Shown: positions 1 through 9,352, counted from the stretch's first letter. The stretch is DNA of 64,000 bases from Mycobacterium sp. 4858 (GCF_900240975.1 NZ_LT968776.1:3593092-3657091), one strand, 5' to 3'. The notes: generated by a model from the letters alone, not told the origin. Made by a program: numbers and translations.

Positions 1-371
1 GGCTGGCTGGCGGTGGTGCTGGACGTCGAGGGCGCGGCGGTCGCGGACTTGCCGTGGCTGCCGCCCCGCATCACGATCAGGGTGGCCACCAGCGCGATCA
101 CGGCCAGGACGACCAGACCACCGATGATCAGCCACGGCAGCTTCGAGCCGGGGCCGCCCGGTGGCGGCCCGGGTGGATAGGGCCCGGGCGGGAACTGCTG
201 CCCGGCATGCGGATACCCCGGCGGTGGATACGGGTAGGGGCCGGTCGGCGGGTACGGTTGCGGGCCACCCTGCGGCTGGCCTCCCCAATACGGTTGCTGC
301 CCATACGGGTTGCCGTAGGGACCCTGGCCGTAGGGGCCCTGATCGTAGGGGCCGCCGGGCGGAGCCGTCAT
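1..371 (-). CDS. Gly/Pro/Tyr-rich single-pass membrane protein, 3' end cut by the window
   Basis: Read on the minus strand from ATG at 371; the frame stays open to base 1, so about 123 residues are visible. The N-terminal 70 or so residues are a low-complexity Pro/Gly/Tyr/Gln tract with repeats of the form GPYGQ and PPGPYPPG. A transmembrane segment follows (LPWLIIGGLVVLAVIALVAT) and then a Ser/Thr/Ala-rich start of an extracellular part. This matches the kind of protein encoded just downstream of fum in M. tuberculosis (Rv1097c, glycine- and proline-rich membrane protein). It lies 16 bp after fumC on the same strand and is probably co-transcribed. The function is unknown and the C-terminal domain is outside the window. 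Confidence 0.8.
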   Translation of the reverse strand, partial: MTAPPGGPYDQGPYGQGPYGNPYGQQPYWGGQPQGGPQPYPPTGPYPYPPPGYPHAGQQFPPGPYPPGPPPGGPGSKLPWLIIGGLVVLAVIALVATLIVMRGGSHGKSATAAPSTSSTTASQ

Positions 372-387
372 CGCTGCACCACCCCGC

Positions 388-1800
388 CTAGGCTTCCGGC
401 TTGACCTTGGCCATCGCCAAGACGTCCAGGCGGCGGTCCAGCTCTTCCTCGGACAGCTTGTCGCCGATCAGGCCGCGGTCGATCACGGTCTGGCGAATCG
501 TCTTGCGTTCCTTGAGGGCCTGCTTGGCCACCGCGGCCGCCTCCTCGTAGCCGATCGCCGAGTTCAGCGGCGTCACGATCGACGGCGACGACTCGGCCAG
601 CTCGCGCAGGTGATCGACGTTGGCCCGCAGCCCGATGATGCAGCGCTCGGCGAACAACCGCGACACGTTGGTCAGCAGCTTGAACGACTCGAGGACGTTG
701 CGGGCCATCATCGGGATGTAGACGTTGAGCTCGAATGCGCCACTCAAACCACCGACGGCGACCGCCGCGTCGTTGCCGATCACCTGCGCGGCCACCTGCG
801 TAACCGCTTCCGGCAGAACAGGATTCACCTTGCCCGGCATGATCGAGCTGCCCGGCTGCAGGTCCGGCAGCTGGATCTCGGCCAGCCCGGTCAGCGGGCC
901 GGATCCCATCCAGCGGATGTCGTTGGCGATCTTGGTCAGCGACACGGCGATGGTGCGCAGCGCGCCGGAGGCCTCGACCAGGCCGTCGCGCGCGGCCTGC
1001 GCCTCGAACGAGTTGGCGGCGGTGCGCAATTCGCCCAGACCTGTGGAGGCGATCAACGTCTCGACCACCTTGGTGCCGAAGCCGTCGGGGGCGTTGAGGC
1101 CGGTGCCCACCGCGGTCCCGCCGATCGCCAGCTCGCCCAGCCGCGGCAGGGTGGCGCGCACCCGCTCGATCCCCGCCTCGATCTGGCGGGCGTAGCCGCT
1201 GAACTCCTGGCCCAGGGTCACCGGAACGGCGTCCATCAGGTGCGTGCGGCCCGACTTGACCACCGTGTGCCACTCGCGGGCCTTGCCGGCGAGCGCGTCG
1301 TGCAGCACCTCCAGCGCCGGGATCAGGTGGCGCACCGCGGCCTCGGTGGCCGCGATGTGCGTGGCGGTCGGGAAGGTGTCGTTGGACGACTGCGACATGT
1401 TGACGTCGTCGTTGGGGTGCACCGTGACACCGTTTTTGGCCGCGATGCTCGCGATCACCTCGTTGGTGTTCATGTTCGAGCTGGTGCCCGAACCGGTCTG
1501 GAAGACGTCGATGGGGAATTGGTCGTCGTGCAGGCCGTCGGCGATCTCGGCGGCTGCGGCGATGATCGCGTCCGCCTTCTCCGGCGCCAGCAATCCGAGG
1601 TCCTTGTTGACTTGTGCGCAGGCCCCCTTGAGCAGACCCAGCGCGCGGATCTGGGTGCGCTCCAAACCGCGGCCCGAGATCGGGAAGTTCTCCACCGCGC
1701 GCTGGGTTTGCGCGCGCCACAACGCCTTTGCGGGCACCCGGACCTCGCCCATGGTGTCGTGTTCGATGCGGTATTCGGTATCGGTGGCATCAAAGGCCAT
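388..1800 (-). CDS. fumC: Class II fumarate hydratase
   Basis: Cytosolic TCA-cycle enzyme that interconverts fumarate and L-malate without an iron-sulfur cluster. The 470-residue length is normal for class II fumarases. The superfamily signature GSSIMPGKVNP is seen near residue 315, and the substrate-loop sequence TGSGTSSNMNTNEV further upstream. The ATG at 1800 (protein starts MAFDATDTEYRIEHD) is chosen because the frame only reads through glpX sequence before it; the open frame to 2607 is a shadow of glpX. It lies 38 bp downstream of glpX on the same strand, so the two central-carbon genes probably form one operon with the membrane-protein gene that follows. Confidence 0.97.
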   Translation of the reverse strand: MAFDATDTEYRIEHDTMGEVRVPAKALWRAQTQRAVENFPISGRGLERTQIRALGLLKGACAQVNKDLGLLAPEKADAIIAAAAEIADGLHDDQFPIDVFQTGSGTSSNMNTNEVIASIAAKNGVTVHPNDDVNMSQSSNDTFPTATHIAATEAAVRHLIPALEVLHDALAGKAREWHTVVKSGRTHLMDAVPVTLGQEFSGYARQIEAGIERVRATLPRLGELAIGGTAVGTGLNAPDGFGTKVVETLIASTGLGELRTAANSFEAQAARDGLVEASGALRTIAVSLTKIANDIRWMGSGPLTGLAEIQLPDLQPGSSIMPGKVNPVLPEAVTQVAAQVIGNDAAVAVGGLSGAFELNVYIPMMARNVLESFKLLTNVSRLFAERCIIGLRANVDHLRELAESSPSIVTPLNSAIGYEEAAAVAKQALKERKTIRQTVIDRGLIGDKLSEEELDRRLDVLAMAKVKPEA

Positions 1801-1838
1801 AGGTAACTGTCCTTGTCGTTTCAGGCGTGATTCTCGGT

Positions 1839-2891
1839 CTAGGGCAGGGGATAGGCGGCGGTGCTGTCCCCGGTGAAGTCGATGGCGGAGTATTCGTTGA
1901 GTTTCGAGAGCCGGTGGTAGGCCTCGATCATGCGCACGGTGCCCGACTTCGACCGCATCACGATCGACTGCGTCGTGCAGCCGCCGGGGTAGTACTGCAC
2001 GCCCTTGAGCAGGTCGCCGTTGGTGACCCCGGTGGCGCAGAAGAAGACATTCTCTCCGGACACCAGGTCCTCGGTGGTCAGCACCCGGTCGACGTCGTGG
2101 CCGGCGTCGATCGCCTTCTGGCGCTCCTCGTCGTCCTTCGGCGCCAGCTGCGCCTGGATCGCGCCGCCCATGCAGCGGATGGCGGCGGCGGCGATGATGC
2201 CCTCCGGCGTGCCACCGATCCCGGCCAGCATGTCGGTGCCGGAGAGGTACCGGCAGGCCGAGATCGCCCCGGCGACGTCGCCGTCGGTGATCAGCCGGAT
2301 GCGCGCCCCGGTCGCCCGGACGTCCTCGATCAGCTGGGCGTGCCGGGGGCGGTCCAGGATGCACACGGTCATGTCCCGCACGGACAGGTTCTTCGCCTTG
2401 GCGACCGCGCGCACGTTCTCGGAGATCGGCTGGGTGATGTCCAGCACATGGGCCGCCTCGGGCCCGACGGCGATCTTGTTCATGTAGAACACGGCCGACG
2501 GGTCGAACATCGCGCCGCGCTCGGCCACCGCCAGCACCGAGATCGCGTTGGGCATGCCCTTGCTCATCAGCGTGGTGCCGTCGATCGGGTCCACGGCGAA
2601 GTCGCACTCCGGGCCGTCGCCGTTGCCGACGTCCTCGCCGTTGTAGAGCATCGGCGCGTTGTCCTTCTCGCCCTCGCCGATCACCACGACGCCGCGCATC
2701 GACACCGTGTTCACCAGCTCGCGCATCGCGTCGACGGCCGCGCCGTCGCCGCCCTCCTTGTCGCCGCGGCCCACCCAGCGGCCGGCGGCCATGGCACCGG
2801 CCTCGGTCACCCTGACCAGTTCCAGGGCCAGGTTGCGGTCCGGGGCTTCACCACGTGGCCGTCCGGATGGGCCGTCGCCCTCAACTGTCAT
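1839..2891 (-). CDS. glpX: Class II fructose-1,6-bisphosphatase
   Basis: Hydrolyses fructose-1,6-bisphosphate to fructose-6-phosphate, the committed gluconeogenic step. Mycobacteria are known to rely on this GlpX-type enzyme (Rv1099c). The 350-residue protein carries the metal-site sequences GEGEKDNAPML (about residue 74) and DPIDGTT (about residue 97), and the FBPase II segment GIGGTPEGI. ATG at 2891. The gene is divergent from the DUF4245 gene, with 55 bp between the two starts that must hold both promoters. It heads the glpX-fumC unit. Confidence 0.97.
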   Translation of the reverse strand: MTVEGDGPSGRPRGEAPDRNLALELVRVTEAGAMAAGRWVGRGDKEGGDGAAVDAMRELVNTVSMRGVVVIGEGEKDNAPMLYNGEDVGNGDGPECDFAVDPIDGTTLMSKGMPNAISVLAVAERGAMFDPSAVFYMNKIAVGPEAAHVLDITQPISENVRAVAKAKNLSVRDMTVCILDRPRHAQLIEDVRATGARIRLITDGDVAGAISACRYLSGTDMLAGIGGTPEGIIAAAAIRCMGGAIQAQLAPKDDEERQKAIDAGHDVDRVLTTEDLVSGENVFFCATGVTNGDLLKGVQYYPGGCTTQSIVMRSKSGTVRMIEAYHRLSKLNEYSAIDFTGDSTAAYPLP

Positions 2892-2946
2892 GGTTGGTGA
2901 TTGTCCCAGAAGCGGATCGGTCTGCTGGAACTGGGATACTCAGGGG

Positions 2947-3657
2947 ATGACCGAAGAGTCGCCGCTGAACGCCAGCTCGGACGCCCCCGTCACGGGCGAG
3001 CCGGCCTTGGTGGCCGGGGCCGTGCCGGGGCCCGTTCCACGGCCCGCCAAACCGCGGTTGTTGCAGGACGGCCGCGACATGTTCTGGTCGTTGATGCCGT
3101 TGGTGCTCGGCTGCATCCTGCTGGCGGGCCTGGTGGGCATGTGCTCGTTTCAGCCCGGCAACCACCAGGGTGTGGTGCCGTCCTACGACGCGGCAACAGC
3201 TCTGCGGGCTGATGCCGCGACCCTCGGCTTCCCCGTCCGGCTGCCCAAGCTGCCCGCCGGCTGGCAGGCCAACTCGGGCAGCCGCGGCGGCATCCAGGGC
3301 GGCCGCACCGACCCGGCGACCGGTCAGCGGGTGAACGCGCCCACCTCGATCGTCGGCTACATCAGCCCGACCGGAATGTATCTGAGCCTCACCCAGAGCA
3401 ACGCCGACGAGGACAAGCTGGTGGGTTCGATCCATTCCTCGGCGTATCCGGCCGGAACGGTCGACGTCGCGGGGACGAACTGGGTGGTCTACAACGGCGC
3501 CGGCCAGAGCGGGGCGGACGCGGAGCCGGTGTGGACCACCCGGCTCACCGGCCCGTCCGGCGCCACCCAAATCGCGATTACGGGTGCCGGAAACACCGAT
3601 CAGTTCCGTACGCTGGCTTCGGCGACGCAATCCCAACCGCCGCTCCCCCCGCGCTGA
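2947..3657 (+). CDS. DUF4245 membrane-anchored protein
   Basis: 236 residues: an N-terminal cytosolic stretch of about 50 residues, one transmembrane helix (SLMPLVLGCILLAGLVGMC), then an extracytoplasmic domain of about 150 residues. Synteny and layout match Rv1100, a DUF4245 protein. The function is unknown. ATG at 2947 keeps the usual short cytosolic N-terminus; a longer in-frame reading back to 2659 overlaps glpX and is unlikely. No catalytic motif is evident. Confidence 0.85.
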   Translation: MTEESPLNASSDAPVTGEPALVAGAVPGPVPRPAKPRLLQDGRDMFWSLMPLVLGCILLAGLVGMCSFQPGNHQGVVPSYDAATALRADAATLGFPVRLPKLPAGWQANSGSRGGIQGGRTDPATGQRVNAPTSIVGYISPTGMYLSLTQSNADEDKLVGSIHSSAYPAGTVDVAGTNWVVYNGAGQSGADAEPVWTTRLTGPSGATQIAITGAGNTDQFRTLASATQSQPPLPPR

Positions 3658-3670
3658 GGAAGGGCCGAGT

Positions 3671-4468
3671 GTGACTGCACCCCAAGCGGATCTGTCCGGA
3701 TGGTCGGTGGCGCCGTTCACCGGCGGCGGCTACACCCATGACGTCTACCGCAAGGGCAGCGGGCCGGGCGTGGTCCTGATCCCCGAGATCCCCGGAATCC
3801 ATCCCGGCGTGCTGGCCCTGGGCAATCATCTGGTGGACAACGGCTTCACCGTCGCCATGCCGTCGCTGTTCGGCGAGCCGGGCAGGGCCAAGACGGTCGG
3901 TTATATCGCCGCGAGCATCAGCCGGGCGTGCGTGGCAAAGGAATTCGCGGCGTTCGCGACGAACAAGCAGCGGCCCGTGTCGTTGTTCCTGCGGGCGCTG
4001 GCGCGTGACCTGAACGCGTCGACGCCGGGCAAGGGGGTCGGCGTGATCGGCCAATGCTTCACGGGCGGCTTCGCGCTGGCCGCGGCGGTCGACGACGCCG
4101 TCCTGGCCCCGGTGCTCTCGCAGCCGTCGGTACCGCTGCCGCTGGGTCGCGCGCGCCGCCAGGATCCCGGACTGAGCGAAGCCGAACTGGCCACCGTGGC
4201 CGAGCGCGCCGCGAACGACGGCCTGTGCGCGATGGGCCTGCGGTTCAGCGAGGACAGCGCCGTCCCCCGCGAACGCTTTGCGGTGCTCAAACAGCGACTG
4301 GGCGACGCGTTCGAGGTGATCGAGATCGATTCGAGCCCGGGCAACGTGGGCGGTTTCGGCAAAATGGCGCATTCGGTGCTGACCGACGAGGTTCGCGAAG
4401 TCGACGGACAGCCGGCTTACGAGGCCCGCAAGCGGGTGATCGAGTTCCTCACCCAGAGGCTCACCTAG
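3671..4468 (+). CDS. Dienelactone hydrolase-family protein
   Basis: Alpha/beta hydrolase of 265 residues. The nucleophile elbow is GQCFTGG with Cys129, the cysteine typical of dienelactone hydrolases in place of serine. A late histidine (KMAHSVLT) is a candidate for the triad. GTG at 3671 is chosen because GAGGAAGG stands just upstream and the coding sequence begins as VTAPQADLSGW. The gene starts 13 bp after the DUF4245 stop and ends 8 bp before the esterase start, so three genes on the plus strand are probably one unit. The substrate is unknown; a lactone or short ester is a family-based guess. Confidence 0.85.
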   Translation: MTAPQADLSGWSVAPFTGGGYTHDVYRKGSGPGVVLIPEIPGIHPGVLALGNHLVDNGFTVAMPSLFGEPGRAKTVGYIAASISRACVAKEFAAFATNKQRPVSLFLRALARDLNASTPGKGVGVIGQCFTGGFALAAAVDDAVLAPVLSQPSVPLPLGRARRQDPGLSEAELATVAERAANDGLCAMGLRFSEDSAVPRERFAVLKQRLGDAFEVIEIDSSPGNVGGFGKMAHSVLTDEVREVDGQPAYEARKRVIEFLTQRLT

Positions 4469-4476
4469 GCAACCGC

Positions 4477-6012
4477 ATGCCGAGTGACACTCTCGTCGTC
4501 GACACCGGCTACGGCCCGGTCCGGGGCGCGGACCTCGGCCACGCCCGAGCCTGGAAGGGCATCCGCTACGCCGCGCCGCCCGTCGGCGACCTGCGGTTCC
4601 GGGCGCCGCAGCTGCCCCAGCGGTGGACCCAGGTCGCCGACGCCACCCGCTACGGGCCGGCCTGCCCGCAACCCGTCTTTCCCAACATGCCGCTCGACCT
4701 GGGCGCGCCGCAGGGCGAGGACTGCCTCCGGCTGAACGTCTGGGCGTCGTCCGGCACCCAGCCGGGTGACCGCAAGCCGGTGATGGTCTGGCTGCACGGC
4801 GGGGCTTACGTCCTGGGCTCGGGCAGCCAGGCGTTGTACGACGGTCGCCGGTTGGTCAGCGGCGGCGACGTCGTCGTGGTGACGGTCAATTACCGCGTCG
4901 GAGCGCTCGGTTTCATGGACCTGTCGTCATTCACCACCTCGCGGCGGCGGTTCGATTCCAACGTCGGACTGCGCGACGTGCTCGCGGCGCTGACGTGGGT
5001 GCGCGACAACATCGCCGCGTTCGGCGGGGATCCCCGCAACGTCACGCTGTTCGGCGAATCCGCCGGTGCGGGGATCGTGACGACCCTCCTGGCCTGCCCG
5101 GCAGCCGAGGGCTTGTTCGCCCGCGCGATCGCCCAGAGCTCGCCGGCCACGTCGGTGTACGACCGGCGCAGGGCGGAGCGGGTGGCCGAGACGGTCCTCG
5201 AGCGGCTCGACGTCGATGCGGACCGGTTGCCGACCGTGCCCACCGCGGTGCTGCTGGCCGCCTCCCAAGAGGTCTTCGACGAAGTGCCCGTGCGTAATCC
5301 GGGGATTCTGGCGTTCGTCCCGATCATCGACGGCGAGCTGCTGGACGACTACCCGGTCAAGCGAGTGCAGGAGGGCCGTTCGCTTCCCGTCCCGTTGATC
5401 ATCGGCACCAACCGGCACGAGGCGGCGCTGTTTCGGTTGATGCGCTCACGGCTGATGCCGATCACCCCCCGCGCGATCACGTCGATGTTCGATCAGATCG
5501 CCGCCGAACAACCTGACCTGCAACTGCCCACCGAGGAGCAGATCGGGTCGGCCTATTCGCGATTGCGGCGCAGGGCAAGGAGTTTGAGCATCGCGACCGA
5601 CGTCGGGTTCCGGATGCCGTCGGTGTGGCTGGCCGAGGGGCACTCCCGCGTCGCCCCGGTGTATCTGTACCGTTTCGACTACGCGACCCCGCTGCTGAAG
5701 CTGCTGTTGGTCAACGCCGCTCACGCGACCGAGTTGCCTTATGTCTGGGGCAATCTCGGCGGTCCGAAGGACCCCACACTGAAGCTCGGCGGTGCCGCGA
5801 CCGCCAAGGCGGTGTCCAAGAGAATGCGGACGAGGTGGGTAAACTTCGCCGCACGGTCAGAGCCCGCGGGTCCGGACGGCGAGCCGGACTGGACGCCCTA
5901 CCGCGCGGCCGATCGCGCGTGCCTGATCATCGACAAGCGTGACACCGTCGCGTGCGATGTCGACGCGCGCATCCGCGCCGCGTGGGGCAGTGAGATGGTG
6001 GGCTTTCGGTAA
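4477..6012 (+). CDS. Type B carboxylesterase (para-nitrobenzyl-esterase-like)
   Basis: 511 residues, full length for the type B carboxylesterase family. The oxyanion-hole sequence HGGAYVLGS, the nucleophile motif FGESAG (Ser195), an acidic residue in GTNRHEAAL and a histidine in NAAHATELPY make a plausible complete triad. No signal peptide is visible, so it is probably cytosolic. ATG at 4477 follows the previous stop by 8 bp. In M. tuberculosis the corresponding position holds two adjacent fragments (Rv1104/Rv1105, from memory). Here the reading frame is uninterrupted. Confidence 0.92.
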   Translation: MPSDTLVVDTGYGPVRGADLGHARAWKGIRYAAPPVGDLRFRAPQLPQRWTQVADATRYGPACPQPVFPNMPLDLGAPQGEDCLRLNVWASSGTQPGDRKPVMVWLHGGAYVLGSGSQALYDGRRLVSGGDVVVVTVNYRVGALGFMDLSSFTTSRRRFDSNVGLRDVLAALTWVRDNIAAFGGDPRNVTLFGESAGAGIVTTLLACPAAEGLFARAIAQSSPATSVYDRRRAERVAETVLERLDVDADRLPTVPTAVLLAASQEVFDEVPVRNPGILAFVPIIDGELLDDYPVKRVQEGRSLPVPLIIGTNRHEAALFRLMRSRLMPITPRAITSMFDQIAAEQPDLQLPTEEQIGSAYSRLRRRARSLSIATDVGFRMPSVWLAEGHSRVAPVYLYRFDYATPLLKLLLVNAAHATELPYVWGNLGGPKDPTLKLGGAATAKAVSKRMRTRWVNFAARSEPAGPDGEPDWTPYRAADRACLIIDKRDTVACDVDARIRAAWGSEMVGFR

Positions 6013-6019
6013 GGGCGGG

Positions 6020-7132
6020 TTAGACCGTCGGCTTGGCGGCGGTATTGCCTTGCTGCGCTTCGTCCTTCATGCGCCGGAACATGTCGACGTAGTAGGGCAG
6101 GCATTGCGACATCGCCTGCTCGGTGGTGAACAGCGGCTCATAGCCGAGGTCGCGGCGCGCCTTGGCGATCGAGAAGTAGTTGTCCAGATACAGCCGCTCG
6201 ACGGCCAGCGGCTCGAGCAGCGGAGCGGGTATGCCGAATCGGAAATGCAGCCGCTGCCAGCCGGTCATCGCCGCGCGGACCATCGGGCCGTTGACCCGGA
6301 CCCGGGGCCAGCTCACCCCGCAGGCCTCGACCACCGGCCGCGCGAACTCGAACATGTTGATGGGTTCGTCATCGTTGATGAAGTACGCCTGGCCGGGAGC
6401 GGTGCCCCCGGGGACGAGGTGCTCGGCGGCCAGGATGAAGCCGTGAATCAGGTTGTGCACGTAGGAGTTGTCCAGCCGCGCCGACTTGCGGCCGATCAGC
6501 ACCTTGACGTGGCCTGCGATCACGCTTTCGAACAACCGGCGGAACATCGTCTGGTCCCCGCGGCCCCAGATGCCGCTGGGCCGGATCGCACACGTCAGCA
6601 TCCCGCCAACACCGTTCTGCGACAGCACGAATCGCTCGGCGACGACCTTCGTCTCGGTGTACAGGTCGTTGAACCGGTCGGTGTAGGGCAGGGTCTCGTC
6701 CCCGCCGGGAATGTTCTGGCCGCCCATCACGACGCTGTTGGACGAGGTGTAGACGAATCGCTTCACCCCGGCCGCCTGCCCGGCGTGCACGAGGTTTTCG
6801 GTGCCGCCGACGTTGACCGCGAAGCTGCGCTGCCGGTACGCGTCGGTCACCGACGCGCCGCCCATCAGGTCGATGATCGCCGCGGTGTGGAAGACCGTGT
6901 CGATGCCGTCCACCGCTTGCGCGCACACCGCCGTGTCGGTGATGTCCCCCTCGAGCACCTCCAGCTGCGGGTGCGGTGCGAGCGGTGACGGCGCACGGTC
7001 GAACGACCGCACCCGATACCCGCGGTCCAGCAGTGTGGTGACCAGGTTGGCGCCGACGAACCCGGAGCCGCCGGTGACCAGGACGCGGCCGAGTTCGGTG
7101 GTCAGTGATGCATCAGCCATGGGCCGCAGCAT
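6020..7132 (-). CDS. NAD(P)-dependent 3-beta-hydroxysteroid dehydrogenase/isomerase-like protein
   Basis: Extended short-chain dehydrogenase of 370 residues. The nucleotide-binding motif TGGSGFVGANL is near residue 24, the YTETK active-site Tyr-Lys pair is mid-protein, and a hydrophobic segment lies toward the C-terminus. It corresponds in length and sequence to Rv1106c, reported as the mycobacterial 3beta-HSD that oxidises cholesterol to cholestenone. The start ATG at 7132 (MLRPMADASLTTELG) gives the same 370-residue length; a TTG at 7150 and an ATG at 7120 are alternatives. It is convergent with the esterase, with 7 bp between the stops. Confidence 0.9.
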   Translation of the reverse strand: MLRPMADASLTTELGRVLVTGGSGFVGANLVTTLLDRGYRVRSFDRAPSPLAPHPQLEVLEGDITDTAVCAQAVDGIDTVFHTAAIIDLMGGASVTDAYRQRSFAVNVGGTENLVHAGQAAGVKRFVYTSSNSVVMGGQNIPGGDETLPYTDRFNDLYTETKVVAERFVLSQNGVGGMLTCAIRPSGIWGRGDQTMFRRLFESVIAGHVKVLIGRKSARLDNSYVHNLIHGFILAAEHLVPGGTAPGQAYFINDDEPINMFEFARPVVEACGVSWPRVRVNGPMVRAAMTGWQRLHFRFGIPAPLLEPLAVERLYLDNYFSIAKARRDLGYEPLFTTEQAMSQCLPYYVDMFRRMKDEAQQGNTAAKPTV

Positions 7133-7193
7133 AACTGAAACGTGTTCCAATTTGAAAAAAAGTCACGGCTCAAACTTTCGTTGAATGGCCAAA

Positions 7194-7442
7194 TCAGGCG
7201 TCGTCCGGCTGGCTGGCCGCGAGCGCATCCTCGATCCGCTTGCGGGCGCCAGCTAAGTGCTCCTCACAGCGTCTTGCGAGTTCCTCGCCCCTTTCCCATA
7301 GCGTCAGCGACGCATCTAGATCCAGGCCGCCCTGCTCCAGCTGACGGACGACCTCTATCAGCTCGTCACGGCACGCTTCGTAGCCCAGGCTACTAATGGG
7401 CGTAATTGACTGGTCTCCTTTGTCGGGCACTTTATCGGCCAT
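7194..7442 (-). CDS. xseB: Exodeoxyribonuclease VII small subunit
   Basis: 82-residue helical subunit of exonuclease VII, which with XseA degrades single-stranded DNA to oligonucleotides. The core LGYEACRDELIEVVRQLEQG with GLDLDASLTLWERGEEL is the family pattern. It overlaps the 3' end of xseA by 11 bp, so translation is probably coupled. The ATG at 7442 is the only sensible start. Confidence 0.96.
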   Translation of the reverse strand: MADKVPDKGDQSITPISSLGYEACRDELIEVVRQLEQGGLDLDASLTLWERGEELARRCEEHLAGARKRIEDALAASQPDDA

Positions 7443-8682
7443 CGGTCGGCCCCTCGCTCACGGCGGCGACCGCGCCGTCGGCAACCCGGACCCGCAGCCG
7501 GCTGCCCGCCGGGGCATCGGCCGTCGACCGCAGCACCACCGGCGGCCCGGAGGCCGGCACCGCCTGCACCACGGCATAGCCGCGGGCCAGTGTCGCCGCC
7601 GGGCCCAGCGTCGCCAGCCGCGCGCTGAGGTGACCGACGCGCTCCGTCTCGGCGGCGGCCAGGCGGGTGATGTCGCGGCGGATCGCCGAGCGGGCGCGGT
7701 GGATCTCGTCGGCGCGCGCCGTCAGTGCGCTCAACGGTTCGGCGAGCACCGGCCGGCTGCGGACCTGGGCCAGGGCGCGTTGTTCGCGAGACACCCAGTT
7801 GCGCAGGGCCTGCGCGCTTCGCCGGCGCAGGTCGTCGATCAGGCGCTGCTCGGCGGCGGTGTCGGGCACCACCTTCTTCGCCGCGTCGGTGGGGGTGGCG
7901 GCGCGCACATCGGCCACCAGGTCACACAGCGGGTTGTCGGGTTCGTGACCGACCGCGCTGATCACCGGGGTGCGGCAGGCGGCGATGGCGCGGCACAGCG
8001 TCTCGTCGGAGAACGGCAGCAGGTCCTCGACGCTGCCGCCGCCCCGGGCCACCACGATGACGTCGACCTCGACGTGGCGGTCGAGTTCGTAGAGCGCCTC
8101 GACGATCTGCGCCACCGCGTTGGGGCCCTGGACCGCGGTGTTACGCACGGCGAAGCGCACCCCGGGCCAGCGTCCGGTTGCCACGGTTGTCACATCGCGT
8201 TCGGCGGCGCTGGCCCGCCCGGTGATCAGCCCGATCATGTTGGGCAGGAAGGGGATTGGTCGCTTGAGCCGGGGGTCGAAGAGCCCTTCGGCGTCCAGCA
8301 GCCGGCGCAGCCGATCGATGCGGGCCAGCAGCTCGCCCACGCCGACGGCACGAATCTCGGACAGCCGCAACGAGAAGGTGCCCCGGCCGGTGTAGAACGA
8401 CGGCTTGCCGCAGACCACCACCTGCGTGCCCTCGGTCAGCTTCACCGGCGCGTTGGCCACCAGGTCGCGCGAACAGGTCACGCTCAGCGACATGTCGGCG
8501 GCCGGGTCGCGCAACACCATGAACACCGTCTTGGAATCGGGCCGCGCGCTGATCTGGGCCAGCTGCCCCTCGACCCACACGGTGCCGAGCTTGTCGATCC
8601 AGCCGGCGACGCGAATGGCCACCGCGCGCACCGGAAACGGGTTCTCGGCGGAGTTGGGTTCGGAATGTGCGGCCGGGGTCAC
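7432..8682 (-). CDS. xseA: Exodeoxyribonuclease VII large subunit
   Basis: Catalytic subunit, 416 residues. An N-terminal OB-fold (about residues 12-110) carries VWVEGQLAQI. The catalytic domain contains LPNMIGLITGRASAAERD and VIVVARGGGSVEDLLPFSDE, and ends with the LARGYAVV region. GTG at 8682 overlaps the TGA of the upstream gene (GTGA, 4 bp) and gives the usual N-terminus; the long open frame to 9420 is not coding. It acts with XseB on single-stranded DNA in repair. Confidence 0.96.
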   Translation of the reverse strand: MTPAAHSEPNSAENPFPVRAVAIRVAGWIDKLGTVWVEGQLAQISARPDSKTVFMVLRDPAADMSLSVTCSRDLVANAPVKLTEGTQVVVCGKPSFYTGRGTFSLRLSEIRAVGVGELLARIDRLRRLLDAEGLFDPRLKRPIPFLPNMIGLITGRASAAERDVTTVATGRWPGVRFAVRNTAVQGPNAVAQIVEALYELDRHVEVDVIVVARGGGSVEDLLPFSDETLCRAIAACRTPVISAVGHEPDNPLCDLVADVRAATPTDAAKKVVPDTAAEQRLIDDLRRRSAQALRNWVSREQRALAQVRSRPVLAEPLSALTARADEIHRARSAIRRDITRLAAAETERVGHLSARLATLGPAATLARGYAVVQAVPASGPPVVLRSTADAPAGSRLRVRVADGAVAAVSEGPTDGR

Positions 8683-9263
8683 TTCGCGTTCGCGCGGGTG
8701 ATCCTGTTGGCCAGCAGGGTCTGGAACGGAGCGCGGGCTTTGGTGGCCTGCTCGTAGGCCAGCAGGGCTTCGAGTTCGTCGACGCTCAGCGACTGCAGGC
8801 GCGCCCGCAGCTGCGCCAGCGTCAGCGTCGCGTAATCCAGCTCGGTCACCACCGACGGTTGCGGAGCCGCCGGCGCGTCCTCGGATTTCCTGCCCTGCTT
8901 CAACGGGGCCGCATCGGACGCGGCGTCGGCGAGCGAGTACAACGCGAACCGGCCCTCGGTTCGGCGGTCGCCTTCGCCGGCACCGGGCTCGGTGCCGGGC
9001 GCTTCTACCGCATCGGGCAGGTCCTCGTCGAAGGTCGCCCATTCCGGCTGCTCGTCCTTCGGCGGGAAGATGCTCTCCAGGGTGCTGTCGCCCTTGATCA
9101 CCAGCTCGGCCAGGTTCTGCTGAAAAACCATCACCAGGTGCGCCGCCTGACTGGCCAACGTCATCGGGTACATGAGGATGGTCTTCGGCAGCTTCAGCGT
9201 CTCCTCGACGGCGACTGTCGCCGCGCCGACCAGCAGCCGAACTCCATACGGTGCGTGAGCCAT
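8679..9263 (-). CDS. Lipid droplet-associated protein (MLDS-like)
   Basis: 194 residues, equivalent in position to Rv1109c. This family is annotated as lipid droplet-associated; the Rhodococcus relative MLDS coats triacylglycerol droplets. The N-terminal third is amphipathic to hydrophobic (VRLLVGAATVAVEETLKLPK, then YPMTLASQAAHLVMVFQQNL), suited to binding the droplet surface. The middle is acidic and probably disordered. A short helical C-terminus (LTLAQLRARLQSLSVDELE) resembles the DNA-binding-like linker of this family. ATG at 9263, divergent from ispH, with 89 bp between starts. Confidence 0.8.
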   Translation of the reverse strand: MAHAPYGVRLLVGAATVAVEETLKLPKTILMYPMTLASQAAHLVMVFQQNLAELVIKGDSTLESIFPPKDEQPEWATFDEDLPDAVEAPGTEPGAGEGDRRTEGRFALYSLADAASDAAPLKQGRKSEDAPAAPQPSVVTELDYATLTLAQLRARLQSLSVDELEALLAYEQATKARAPFQTLLANRITRANAK

Positions 9264-9352
9264 GGGACCAAGACTGCCTCAAGCGGCGGCTAACTCCAAG
9301 CGCGCCGGCGCGAGCTGGCGACCCCGTGTCCGCGGAACGTACCCTGGGTGTC

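Noticed and set aside
388..2607. One open frame covering fumC and most of glpX
   Set aside because: Only the part from ATG 1800 encodes fumarase; upstream residues are a shadow of glpX in another frame, and glpX itself is intact.
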